64,000 nt of DNA, taken from the NCBI GenBank assembly GCA_024867545.1, contig JANFNE010000017.1:707001-771000 (forward strand). The letters run 5' to 3'. Shown one piece after another: positions 19,832 through 30,748 of the stretch. The notes below the pieces were generated by a model, which was not told the origin of the DNA, searched no databases, and was given only the letters and a program-made list of their open reading frames with translations. This stretch comes from Phytopythium helicoides (lineage: Eukaryota > Oomycota > Peronosporomycetes > Pythiales > Pythiaceae). Position 1 is the first letter of the stretch; each line of letters opens with the position of its first letter. The position numbers and the translations under genes are program-made.

Positions 19832-20154
19832 CTACCGCCACCGACGCGTCGTCACCTTGGCAATAGGATCGTGCTCGCGCTCGCGCTTCACAACAGCGCA
19901 CGACTCACGGGTCGCCTTCAGTGACTTCTCTTGCACCAACGCGCTCGCACTACGACGTTCCAGACCCACACGAGACCCGTACTGCCGGGAACCAACCACT
20001 CCCACCGCTGCATCTGTCCTTGATGTCGATGCTGATGTCGATGTCGATTTTGATGTTGTTCTTGTTGTTGTTGATGTCGATGCTGTTGATGTTGTTGTTG
20101 ATGTTGATGTCGATGCTGTGAGAGATTGGGGTCCGCTTTCCGTGCTGCTATTCG

Positions 20155-20210
<56 letters not shown>

Positions 20211-21730
20211 AGAATAGAGCTACTGCTGCTGCTGCTGCTGCTGCTGTTGGTGGTGGTGGTGACACTGCTGCTGCTGCTGCTCCGAGTAGAGCTACTCGAG
20301 CTACGTGTGCTCGTGGAGCTGCTGCCGCTGTCCCGGCGACGAACGATACGGCTCACGTCGCTCACAGTCACGTAGCTCGTACGCTCCCCCTCGGAACTTG
20401 TGTTCGTGCTGCCTGTCTTGATCTTGCTACACCTCGTGTCGCTGCTCGTGCCGCTGCTCGTGCCACTTGACGGACGGCCACGGCCACGGCCACGACACCC
20501 AGCACCGCTCTCGCTGGTCGAGTGGCACGAGCGTCGATCCTGCTGAAGACGCCAGCACCAGCAACCGGGAGGACACGACCTTTCGGTCTTGCTCTTCTTC
20601 GGACCCGATGGAGCCGATGGAGCCGATGGAGCCGATGGAGTCGATAGAGTCGATGGATCCGATGGAGCCGATGGAGTTGATGCAGCAGATGGAGTCGACG
20701 CTGTTGCTGATCTTGCGTTCGTAGCAATGCCGGCAGCAAGAAAAGACCCACCGATGCGTGGCGACGGAACAGGACTCGTGGCACGAGCCACGGTCGAGTG
20801 ATCAGGATCGGGATGGGCCGAAGCGTCGACAGGGATGGCGACTAGGGAGACGGCTCGGTCGATGACTGAGGAGACGACCGGAGAGACGACCGGAGAGACG
20901 ACAACTGATGGAGCAGCAGGAGAAGCTGCCGCAGTAACAGCACCAGCAACACCAACAACAACCACTCGTGTAGAGACAGAATCCACCTTGCCGACGGACG
21001 CTTCTTTCGTCACGGACGGCTCTTTCGCGCCGGTCACAGATGAGGTCTCGGTCTCCGTCCCAGCTTTCGCTGCAGTGGAAGCATCACCGCAACCTTCACC
21101 ATGCGGCTCATCATCTTGATCTCGGGGTTGACCTTCCGGCTGAGGCTGAGGCCGCTCAGATCGACGCGACTGAACCACGTGAGCTTGACGCCGCTGGTGC
21201 GACGGCGGCTGAGGCAGCGGGGACGGCACCGCAGACGACAACGGAGACGGACCGCAGGGAACCACCTCCACGCGACCGCCAGACAGAAGCCGGTCCTGGA
21301 ACTCGATGCGCCGCGCAGCCAACGCCAGACGACGCTCCACATCGAACATGCGCCTCAACGCGCTGCTCTGCGTCGCACGCAGACCGTGACACTCGAGCGA
21401 CAGCGCGCGGTTCTCCGCCGACAGCCTCTCCGCGTGCTCGAACAGCGCACTGAAGTGCCACAGGAACGCCTTCTCCACTGCCAACACAGGGTCCACGCAA
21501 CGCTCGTGGCTCTCCAGCTCGGCCGACAGCGCGATCTTCTGCGCCGCGCGCAGCCCTTCCGTCCACGCCTGCGACGCCGGCAGCGTCGGCAGCAGCGGCG
21601 TCAGCAGCCGCGCCGCGCGGAACACGGTGGCGCTCTCGGGGGCCATGCCGGCGCTCACATCCTTAAAGTCGGCCGCGCTCGCGTCGAAGCGCATGAGGCG
21701 GAAGTCCGAGGTCGAGAAGTTGGCGTTCAT
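19832..21730 (-). CDS. Tandem-array protein, copy 1 (632 aa), unknown function
   Basis: I do not recognise the family. Residues 1 to about 175, from MNANFSTSDFRLMRFDASAA to VVPCGPSP, are identical to the other four copies by eye. They include an amphipathic helical stretch, LSAENRALSLECHGLRATQS, that could form a coiled coil. The middle is Pro/Gln/Arg- then Thr/Val/Ala-rich, with a Cys/Trp-rich island (CPPGCWCWRLQQDRRSC). It then has long Ser runs encoded by AGC triplets and alternating Ser-Thr, and a basic tail ending KVTTRRWR. There is no signal peptide or membrane segment, so it is probably intracellular. This copy carries some of the longest Ser runs and an expanded Ala-Pro-Ser repeat. 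Confidence 0.7.
20157..20247 (+). repeat. CTG/CAG triplet runs in copy 1
   Basis: Two runs, about 18 CTG units at 20157-20210 and about 8 at 20223-20247, are read on the minus strand as AGC (Ser). Copies 3, 4 and 5 have only about 4-5 units here. Confidence 0.9.
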
Positions 21731-22655
21731 GGTAGCGCTCGTCGTGAGGTCGAGGTCGAGGCGGCGGTCGGACGCGGTGGAAGCGGTGGGAGCTGGCGGA
21801 AGTGACGGAGACTGGCGGCTCAGCAGCGCTCAGTCGGAAGGCAAAGTGGCGGCGCAGGCGGCCCACGCCTCCATTTCCCTTTCGCGCCGCGAGCCTTTCC
21901 GCTCCATTTCCCCTGCGCTTGGTGATCGTTTGAACCGAGGCGTACCCTTCTGGCGGTACGTACGTCGCGTAGCCTGATGGATCCATCCTCGATCCCGTCT
22001 GGTTACAGAGGAAATGGGTACACATCTATCCACCCACTTCAACGACGGGCACAAGCGATCCGGCGGCGCATGTGGAGGGAGTCGCCCAGAGACAGACCCG
22101 CGGACCCACAGAGTCATCTCCACCAGAGACGCATCGGCCGCTCCACGAGCACCCGGCCCCGGCCCTCTGTCCGGCCCGGCCCGGCCCCACGCTCGTGCCT
22201 CTCAGGTCCTAGGTCGCGCCGCGGGTCTTTCCGAGGGTTCCACGGCGTCGACAGCCTCTCACGACGTAAACGACGTGAACGATGTGAACGATGTGAACGA
22301 TGTGAACGATGTGAACGACGCGAACGCCACCAACGCCGCGAACGACACGATAGAGGTGAAGGACGCCGGGAGTGTCCCCGCCGATCTGATACTGGTGATG
22401 GAAACTCGACGATTCGAGAGATGCAACCAACCACTCTGGTCCACGCCAATGCAATGCAATGCAATGCAATGCAATGCAATCCAATCCAATGCAACGCAAC
22501 CCAACACTGCACGCTTCACTTTCAACGTTCGATTCGCTCATTCACTAGGACAAAGCCACAACTCACAACACGCAACATCTATCACACAACCACGCACGAC
22601 AAAAAACAAAGAAACGAGACTCAACACCGCAACCTCCAACCACGGCGAAACATAA
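21731..22655. repeat. Array spacer 1/2 with 9-bp and pentamer microsatellites
   Basis: Holds the upstream region of copy 1 and the downstream region of copy 2. Near 22270-22320 the 9-mer GTGAACGAT repeats about five times, more than in other spacers. At 22449-22495 there are AATGC/AATCC pentamers. The palindromic GGTACGTACGT near 21955 is shared by all units. Upstream of the gene there is a conserved minus-strand open frame (22025-21663) out of frame with MNANF. Confidence 0.8.
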
Positions 22656-22978
22656 CTACCGCCACCGACGCGTCGTCACCTTGGCAATAGGATCGTGCTC
22701 GCGCACGCGCTTCACAACAGCGCACGCCTCACGGGTCGCCTTCAGTGACTTCTCTTGCACCAACGCGCTCGCACTACGACGTTCCAGACCCACACGAGAC
22801 CCGTACTGCCGGGAACCAACCACTCCCACCGCTGCATCTGTCCTTGATGTCGATGCTGATGTCGATGTCGATTTTGATGTTGTTCTTGTTGTTGTTGATG
22901 TCGATGCTGTTGATGTTGTTGTTGATGTTGATGTCGATGCTGTGAGAGATTGGGGTCCGCTTTCCGTGCTGCTATTCG

Positions 22979-23034
<56 letters not shown>

Positions 23035-24512
23035 AGAATAGAGCTACTGCTGCTGCTGCTGCTGCTGCTGCTGTTGGTGGTGGTGGTGACACTGCTGCTG
23101 CTGCTGCTCCGAGTAGAGCTACTCGAGCTACGTGTGCTCGTGGAGCTGCTGCCGCTGTCCCGGCGACGAACGATACGGCTCACGTCGCTCACAGTCACGC
23201 AGCTCGTACGCTCCCCCTCGGAACTTGTGTTCGTGCTGCCTGTCTTGATCTTGCTACACCTCGTGTCGCTGCTCGTGCCGCTGCTCGTGCCACTTGACGG
23301 ACGGCCACGGCCACGGCCACGACACCCAGCACCGCTCTCGCTGGTCGAGTGGCACGAGCGTCGATCCTGCTGAAGACGCCAGCACCAGCAACCGGGAGGA
23401 CACGACCTTTCGGTCTTGCTCTTCTTCGGACCCGATGGAGCCGATGGAGTCGATGGAGTCGACGCTGTCGCTGATCTTGCGTTCGTAGCGATGTCGGCAG
23501 CAAGAATACACCCACCGATGCGTGGCGATGGAACAGAACTCGTGACTCGACCCACGGTCGAGTGATCCGGATCGGGATGCGTCGAAGCGTCGACACGGAT
23601 GACGACTGGAGAGACGGCTCGGGGGTCGATGACTGCGGAGACGACTGTAGAGACAACCGGAGAGACGACCGGAGAGACGACAACTGATGGAGCAGCGGGA
23701 GAAGAAGCTGCCGCAGTAACAGCACCAGCAACACCAACAACAACCACTCGTGTAGAGACAGAATCCACCTTGCCGACGGACGCCTCTTTCGTCACGGACG
23801 CCTCTTTCGCGCCGGTCACAGATGAGGTCTCGGTCTCCGTCCCAGCTTTCGCTGCAGTGGAAGCATCACCGCGACCTTCACCCTGCGGCTCATCATCTTG
23901 ATCTCGGGGTTGACCTTCCGGCTGAGGCTGAGGCCGCTCAGATCGACGCGACTGAACCACGTGAGCTTGACGCCGCTGGTGCGACGGCGGCTGAGGCAGC
24001 GCGGACGGCACCGCAGACGACAACGGAGACGGACCGCAGGGAACCACCTCCACGCGACCGCCAGACAGAAGCCGGTCCTGGAACTCGATGCGCCGCGCAG
24101 CCAACGCCAGACGACGCTCCACATCGAACATGCGCCTCAACGCGCTGCTCTGCGTCGCACGCAGACCGTGACACTCGAGCGACAGCGCGCGGTTCTCCGC
24201 CGACAGCCTCTCCGCGTGCTCGAACAGCGCACTGAAGTGCCACAGGAACGCCTTCTCCACTGCCAACACAGGGTCCACGCAACGCTCGTGGCTCTCCAGC
24301 TCGGCCGACAGCGCGATCTTCTGCGCCGCGCGCAGCCCTTCCGTCCACGCCTGCGACGCCGGCAGCGTCGGCAGCAGCGGCGTCAGCAGCCGCGCCGCGC
24401 GGAACACGGTGGCGCTCTCGGGGGCCATGCCGGCGCTCACATCCTTAAAGTCGGCCGCGCTCGCGTCGAAGCGCATGAGGCGGAAGTCCGAGGTCGAGAA
24501 GTTGGCGTTCAT
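22656..24512 (-). CDS. Tandem-array protein, copy 2 (618 aa; frame open upstream to 24806)
   Basis: Same architecture as copy 1: invariant N-terminal ~175 residues, variable Pro/Thr/Val region, Cys/Trp island, long AGC-encoded Ser runs, KVTTRRWR tail. It is unique in that a 1-bp deletion near 24577 (GCTGCGG where the other copies have GCTGGCGG) places the upstream conserved frame, MCTHFLCNQTGSRMDPSGYA onward, in phase with the gene. The protein could therefore be 716 residues long if translated from 24806. In the other four copies that upstream frame terminates separately. I give the conserved MNANF start. Function unknown. Confidence 0.7.
22980..23075 (+). repeat. CTG/CAG triplet runs in copy 2
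   Basis: About 18 CTG units at 22980-23033 and about 9 at 23046-23075, encoding Ser on the minus strand. Nearly the same as copy 1 but one unit longer in the second run. Confidence 0.9.
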
Positions 24513-25425
24513 GGTAGCGCTCGTCGTGAGGTCGAGGTCGACGCGGGGGTCGGACGCGGTGGAAGCGGTGGGAGCTGCGGAAGCGACGGAGACTGGCGGC
24601 TCAGCAGCGCTCAGTCGGAAGGCAAAGTGGCGGCGCAGGCGGCCCACGCCTCCATTTCCCTTTCGCGCCGCGAGCCTTTCCGCTCCATTTCCCCTGCGCT
24701 TGGTGATCGTTTGAACCGAGGCGTACCCTTCTGGCGGTACGTACGTCGCGTAGCCTGATGGATCCATCCTCGATCCCGTCTGGTTACAGAGGAAATGGGT
24801 ACACATCTATCCACCCACTTCAACGACGGGCACAAGCGATCCGGCGGCGCATGTGGAGGGAGTCGCCCAGAGACAGACCCGCGGACCCACAGAGTCATCT
24901 CCACCAGAGACGCATCGGCCGCTCCACGAGCACCCGGCCCCGGCCCTCTGTCCGGCCCGGCCCGGCCCCACGCTCGTGCCTCTCAGGTCCCAGGTCGCGC
25001 CGCGGGTCTTTCCGAGGGTTCTACGGCGTCGACAGCCTCTCACGACGTGAACGATGTGAACGATGTGAACGATGCGAACGCCACCAACGCCGCGAACGAC
25101 ACAATAGAGGTGAAGGACGCCGAGAGTGTCACCGCCGATCTGATACTGGTGATGGAAACTCGACGAATCTAGAGATGCAACCAACCACTCCGGTCCACGC
25201 CAATGCAATCCAATGCAATCCAATCCAATCCAATGCAATCCAATCCAATCCAAGGCAATGCAAACCAACACTGCACGCGTCACTTTCAACGTTCGATTCG
25301 CTCATTCAATAGGACAACTCACAACACACAACACGCAACATCTACCACACAACCACGCACTACAAAAAACAAAGAAAAAAAAAGCGAGACTCAACACCGC
25401 AACTTCCAACCACGGCGCAACATAA
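24513..25425. repeat. Array spacer 2/3
   Basis: Same composition as the first spacer, with three GTGAACGAT-type units near 25048-25074 and a longer AATGC/AATCC run at 25201-25262. The downstream flank of copy 3 lacks the short AAAGCC segment present in other spacers and has an extended A run near 25375. Confidence 0.75.
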
Positions 25426-27171
25426 CTACCGCCACCGACGCGTCGTCACCTTGGCAATAGGATCGCGCTCGCGCACGCGCTTCACAACAGCGCACGACTC
25501 ACGGGTCGCCTTCAGTGACTTCTCTTGCACCAACGCGCTCGCACTACGACGTTCCAGACCCACACGAGACCCGTACTGCCGGGAACCAATCACTCCCACC
25601 GCTGCATCTGTCCTTGATGTCGATACTGATGTCGATGTCGATTTTGATGTGGATGTTATTGTCGATGTGGATGTTGTTCTTGTTGTTGATGTCGATGTCG
25701 ATGCTGTGAGAGATTGGGGTCCGCTTTCCGTGCTGCTATTCGTGCTGCTGCTGCTGCTCCGAGTAGAGCTACTCGAGCTACGTGTGCTCGTGGAGCTGCT
25801 GCCGCTGTCTCTGCGACGGATGATACGGCTCACAGCGCTCGCAGTCACGCGGCTCGTACGCTCCGCCTCGGAACTCGTGTCCGTGCCGCCTGTCTTGATC
25901 TTGCTACACCTCGTGTCGCTGGTCGTGCCGCTGCTGCTCGTGCGACTTGACGGACGGCCACGACACCCAGTACCGCTCTCGGTGGTCGAGTGGCACGAGC
26001 GTCGATCCTGCTGAAGACGCCAGCACCAGCAACCGGGAGGACACGACCTTTCGGTCTTGCTCTTCTTCGGACCCGATGGAGCCGATGGAGTCGATGGAGC
26101 CGATGCAGCTGATGGAGTCGACGCTGTTGCTGATCTTGCGTTCGTAGCGATGCCGGCAGCAAGAAAAGACCCACCGATGCGTGGCGACGGAACAGAACTC
26201 GTGACTCGACCCACGGTCGAGTGATCCGGATCGGGATGCGTCGAAGCGTCGACACGGATGACGACTGGAGAGACGGCTCGGAGGTCGATGATTGCGGAGA
26301 CGACCGGAGAGACAATCTGAGAGACGACCGGAGAGACGACAACTGATGGAGCAGCGGGAGAAGAAGCTGCCGCAGTAACAGCAACACCAACACCAACACC
26401 AACCACTCGTGTAGAGACAGAATCCACCTTGCCGACGGACGCCTCTTTCGTCACGGACGCCTCTTTCGCGCCGGTCACAGATGAGGTCTCGGTCTCCGTC
26501 CCAGCTTTCGCTGCAATGGAAGCATCACCGCGACCTTCACCCTGCGGCTCATCATCTTGATGTCGGGGTTGACCTTCCGGCTGAGGCTGAGGCCGCTCAG
26601 ATCGACGCGACTGAACCACGTGAGCTTGACGCCGCTGGTGCGACGGCGGCTGAGGCAGCGGGGACGGCACCGCAGACGACAACGGAGACGGACCGCAGGG
26701 AACCACCTCCACGCGACCGCCAGACAGAAGCCGGTCCTGGAACTCGATGCGCCGCGCAGCCAACGCCAGACGACGCTCCACATCGAACATGCGCCTCAAC
26801 GCGCTGCTCTGCGTCGCACGCAGACCGTGACACTCGAGCGACAGCGCGCGGTTCTCCGCCGACAGCCTCTCCGCGTGCTCGAACAGCGCACTGAAGTGCC
26901 ACAGGAACGCCTTCTCCACTGCCAACACAGGGTCCACGCAACGCTCGTGGCTCTCCAGCTCGGCCGACAGCGCGATCTTCTGCGCCGCGCGCAGCCCTTC
27001 CGTCCACGCCTGCGACGCCGGCAGCGTCGGCAGCAGCGGCGTCAGCAGCCGCGCCGCGCGGAACACGGTGGCGCTCTCGGGGGCCATGCCGGCGCTCACA
27101 TCCTTAAAGTCGGCCGCGCTCGCGTCGAAGCGCATGAGGCGGAAGTCCGAGGTCGAGAAGTTGGCGTTCAT
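25426..27171 (-). CDS. Tandem-array protein, copy 3 (581 aa), unknown function
   Basis: Shortest intact copy. The N-terminal ~175 residues are identical to the other copies. The middle differs by scattered substitutions (for example PRHQDDEPQGEGRGDASIAA). The Cys/Trp-rich island CPPGCWCWRLQQDRRSC is kept, but the following GRGRGRP repeat is shortened. The Ser runs are contracted to a few residues because only about five CTG/CAG triplets remain at 25743-25757. The tail KVTTRRWR is conserved. Intact frame, no intron. Confidence 0.7.
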   Translation of the reverse strand: MNANFSTSDFRLMRFDASAADFKDVSAGMAPESATVFRAARLLTPLLPTLPASQAWTEGLRAAQKIALSAELESHERCVDPVLAVEKAFLWHFSALFEHAERLSAENRALSLECHGLRATQSSALRRMFDVERRLALAARRIEFQDRLLSGGRVEVVPCGPSPLSSAVPSPLPQPPSHQRRQAHVVQSRRSERPQPQPEGQPRHQDDEPQGEGRGDASIAAKAGTETETSSVTGAKEASVTKEASVGKVDSVSTRVVGVGVGVAVTAAASSPAAPSVVVSPVVSQIVSPVVSAIIDLRAVSPVVIRVDASTHPDPDHSTVGRVTSSVPSPRIGGSFLAAGIATNARSATASTPSAASAPSTPSAPSGPKKSKTERSCPPGCWCWRLQQDRRSCHSTTESGTGCRGRPSSRTSSSGTTSDTRCSKIKTGGTDTSSEAERTSRVTASAVSRIIRRRDSGSSSTSTRSSSSSTRSSSSSTNSSTESGPQSLTASTSTSTTRTTSTSTITSTSKSTSTSVSTSRTDAAVGVIGSRQYGSRVGLERRSASALVQEKSLKATRESCAVVKRVRERDPIAKVTTRRWR

Positions 27172-28060
27172 GGTAGCGCTCGTCGTGAGGTCGAGGTCGA
27201 CGCGGGGGTCGGACGCGGTGGAAGCGGTGGGAGCTGGCGGAAGCGACGGAGACTGGCGGCTCAGCAGCGCTCAGTCGGAAGGCAAAGTGGCGGCGCAGGC
27301 GGCCCACGCCTCCATTTCCCTTTCGCGCCGCGAGCCTTTCCGCTCCATTTCCCCTGCGCTTGGTGATCGTTTGAACCGAGGCGTACCCTTCTGGGGGTAC
27401 GTACGTCGCGTAGCCTGATGGATCCATCCTCGATCCCGTCTGGTTACAGAGGAAATGGGTACACATCTATCCACCCACTTCAACGACGGGCACAAGCGAT
27501 CCGGCGGCGCATGTGGAGGGAGTCGCCCAGAGACAGACCCGCGGACCCACAGAGTCATCTCCACCAGAGACGCATCGGCCGCTCCACGAGCACCCGGCCC
27601 CGGCCCTCTGTCCGGCCCGGCCCGGCCCCACGCTCGTGCCTCTCAGGTCCTAGGTCGCGCCGCGGGTCTTTCCGAGGGTTCCACGGCGTCGACAGCCTCT
27701 CACGACGTGAACGATGTGAACGATGTGAACGATGCGAACGCCACCAACGCCGCGAACGACACGATAGAGGTGAAGGACGCCGGGGAGTGTCCCCGCCGAT
27801 CTGATACTGGTGATGGAAACTCGACGAATCTAGAGATCCAACCAACCACTCCGGTCCACGCCAATACAATGCAATGCAATGCAATCCAATCCAAGGCAAT
27901 GCAAACCAACACTGCACGCGTCACTTTCAACCTTCGATTCGCTCATTCAATAGGACAAAGCCACAACTCACAACACGCAACATCTATCACACAACCACGC
28001 ACGACAAAAAACAAAGAAACGAGACTCAACACCGCAACCTCCAACCACGGCGCAACATAA
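27172..28060. repeat. Array spacer 3/4
   Basis: Nearly identical to the next spacer: two to three GTGAACGAT units near 27707-27735 and a short AATGC/AATCC run at 27868-27900. GGGGGTACGTACGT at 27391 has one base changed from the GGCGGTACGTACGT of other units. One extra G at 27783 distinguishes it from spacer 4/5. Confidence 0.75.
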
Positions 28061-29860
28061 CTACCGCCACCGACGCGTCGTCACCTTGGCAATCGGCTCT
28101 CGCTCGCGCACGCGCTTCACAACAGCGCACGCCTCACGAGTCGTCTTCATTGCCTTCTCTTGCACCACTGCGCTCGCGCTACGACGTACCAGATCCACAC
28201 GAGACCCGCACTGCCGGGGATCAACCACTCCCACCGCCGCATCTGTCCTTGATGTTGATGTTGATGTTGATGTTGATGTTGTTCTTGTTGTTGTTGATGT
28301 CGATGCTGTTGATGTTGTTGATGTTGATACTGATGCTGTGAGAGATTGGAGTCCGCTTTCCGTGCTGGTGACACTGCTGCTGCTGCTGCTCCGAGTAGAG
28401 CTACTCGAGCTACGGGTGCTCGTGGAGCTGCTGCCGCTGTCCCGGCGACGGACGATACGGCTCACGGCGCTCGCAGTCACGCGGCTCGTACGCTCCCCCT
28501 CGGAACTCGTGTCCGTGCCGCCTGTCTTGATCTTGCTACACCTCGTGTCGCTGGTCGTGCCGCTGCTGCTGGTCCCACTTGACGGACGGCCACGGCCACG
28601 GCCACGACACCCAGCACCGCTCTCGCTGGTCGAGTGGCACGAGCGTCGATCCTGCTGAAGACGCCAGCACCAACAACCGGGAGGACACGACCTTTCGGTC
28701 TTGCTCTTCTTCGGACCCGATGGAGCTGATGGAGTCGATGGAGTCGATGGAGTCGATAGAGTCGATGGATCCGATGGAGCCGATGGAGTTGATGCAGCTG
28801 ATGGAGTCGACGCTGTTGCTGATCTTGCGTTCGTAGCAATGCCGGCAGCAAGAAAAGACCCACCGATGCGTGGCGACGGAACAGAACTCGTGACTCGACA
28901 CACGGTCGAGTGATCCGGATCGGGATGCGTCGAAGCGTCGACACGGATGACGACTGGGGAGACGGCTCGGGGGTCGATGACTGCGGAGACGACCGGAGAG
29001 ACAATCTGAGAGACGACCGGAGAGACGACAACTGATGGAGCAGCGGGAGAAGAAGCTGCCGCAGTAACAGCAACACCAACACCAACACCAACCACTCGTG
29101 TAGAGACAGAATCCACCTTGCCGACGGACGCTTCTTTCGTCACGGACGGCTCTTTCGCGCCGGTCACAGATGAGGTCTCGGTCTCCGTCCCAGCTTTCGC
29201 TGCAGTGGAAGCATCACCGCAACCTTCACCATGCGGCTCATCATCTTGATGTCGGGGTTGACCTTCCGGCTGAGGCTGAGGCCGCTCAGATCGACGCGAC
29301 TGAACCACGTGAGCTTGACGCCGCTGGTGCGACGGCGGCTGAGGCAGCGGGGACGGCACCGCAGACGACAACGGAGACGGACCGCAGGGAACCACCTCCA
29401 CGCGACCGCCAGACAGAAGCCGGTCCTGGAACTCGATGCGCCGCGCAGCCAACGCCAGACGACGCTCCACATCGAACATGCGCCTCAACGCGCTGCTCTG
29501 CGTCGCACGCAGACCGTGACACTCGAGCGACAGCGCGCGGTTCTCCGCCGACAGCCTCTCCGCGTGCTCGAACAGCGCACTGAAGTGCCACAGGAACGCC
29601 TTCTCCACTGCCAACACAGGGTCCACGCAACGCTCGTGGCTCTCCAGCTCGGCCGACAGCGCGATCTTCTGCGCCGCGCGCAGCCCTTCCGTCCACGCCT
29701 GCGACGCCGGCAGCGTCGGCAGCAGCGGCGTCAGCAGCCGCGCCGCGCGGAACACGGTGGCGCTCTCGGGGGCCATGCCGGCGCTCACATCCTTAAAGTC
29801 GGCCGCGCTCGCGTCGAAGCGCATGAGGCGGAAGTCCGAGGTCGAGAAGTTGGCGTTCAT
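28061..29860 (-). CDS. Tandem-array protein, copy 4 (599 aa), unknown function
   Basis: Invariant N-terminal ~175 residues; Cys/Trp island present. The C-terminal ~100 residues are the most divergent of the array: the Ser-run segment is replaced by SSSSSVTSTESGLQSLTASV, and the tail reads VDPRQCGSRVDLVRRSASAV. The final KVTTRRWR is kept. The upstream two-thirds match copy 5 almost exactly, so copy 4 looks like a mosaic of a copy-5-like sequence and an otherwise unseen 3' variant. Intact frame, function unknown. Confidence 0.7.
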   Translation of the reverse strand: MNANFSTSDFRLMRFDASAADFKDVSAGMAPESATVFRAARLLTPLLPTLPASQAWTEGLRAAQKIALSAELESHERCVDPVLAVEKAFLWHFSALFEHAERLSAENRALSLECHGLRATQSSALRRMFDVERRLALAARRIEFQDRLLSGGRVEVVPCGPSPLSSAVPSPLPQPPSHQRRQAHVVQSRRSERPQPQPEGQPRHQDDEPHGEGCGDASTAAKAGTETETSSVTGAKEPSVTKEASVGKVDSVSTRVVGVGVGVAVTAAASSPAAPSVVVSPVVSQIVSPVVSAVIDPRAVSPVVIRVDASTHPDPDHSTVCRVTSSVPSPRIGGSFLAAGIATNARSATASTPSAASTPSAPSDPSTLSTPSTPSTPSAPSGPKKSKTERSCPPGCWCWRLQQDRRSCHSTSESGAGCRGRGRGRPSSGTSSSGTTSDTRCSKIKTGGTDTSSEGERTSRVTASAVSRIVRRRDSGSSSTSTRSSSSSTRSSSSSSVTSTESGLQSLTASVSTSTTSTASTSTTTRTTSTSTSTSTSRTDAAVGVVDPRQCGSRVDLVRRSASAVVQEKAMKTTREACAVVKRVREREPIAKVTTRRWR

Positions 29861-30748
29861 GGTAGCGCTCGTCGTGAGGTCGAGGTCGACGCGGGGGTCG
29901 GACGCGGTGGAAGCGGTGGGAGCTGGCGGAAGCGACGGAGACTGGCGGCTCAGCAGCGCTCAGTCGGAAGGCAAAGTGGCGGCGCAGGCGGCCCACGCCT
30001 CCATTTCCCTTTCGCGCCGCGAGCCTTTCCGCTCCATTTCCCCTGCGCTTGGTGATCGTTTGAACCGAGGCGTACCCTTCTGGCGGTACGTACGTCGCGT
30101 AGCCTGATGGATCCATCCTCGATCCCGTCTGGTTACAGAGGAAATGGGTACACTTCCATCCACCCACTTCAACGACGGGCACAAGCGATCCGGCGGCGCA
30201 TGTGGAGGGAGTCGCCCAGAGACAGACCCGCGGACCCACAGAGTCATCTCCACCAGAGACGCATCGGCCGCTCCACGAGCACCCGGCCCCGGCCCTCTGT
30301 CCGGCCCGGCCCGGCCCCACGCTCGTGCCTCTCAGGTCCTAGGTCGCGCCGCGGGTCTTTCCGAGGGTTCCACGGCGTCGACAGCCTCTCACGACGTGAA
30401 CGATGTGAACGATGTGAACGATGCGAACGCCACCAACGCCGCGAACGACACGATAGAGGTGAAGGACGCCGGGAGTGTCCCCGCCGATCTGATACTGGTG
30501 ATGGAAACTCGACGAATCTAGAGATCCAACCAACCACTCCGGTCCACGCCAATACAATGCAATGCAATGCAATCCAATCCAAGGCAATGCAAACCAACAC
30601 TGCACGCGTCACTTTCAACCTTCGATTCGCTCATTCAATAGGACAAAGCCACAACTCACAACACGCAACATCTATCACACAACCACGCACGACAAAAAAC
30701 AAAGAAACGAGACTCAACACCGCAACCTCCAACCACGGCGCAACATAA
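29861..30748. repeat. Array spacer 4/5
   Basis: Near-identical to spacer 3/4, with the same AATGC/AATCC pattern at 30556-30588. At 30152 it shares a TACACTTCC variant with the region upstream of copy 5 (32832), where other spacers have TACACATCT. Confidence 0.75.

Noticed and set aside
20126..20470. Poly-Ala/poly-Leu plus-strand proteins in each array unit
   Set aside because: They are the other frames of the CTG triplet runs; the minus-strand frame is the one conserved over full length in all five copies.
22260..22320. CRISPR-like array
   Set aside because: GTGAACGAT is a simple 9-bp tandem repeat without spacers, in a eukaryotic context.
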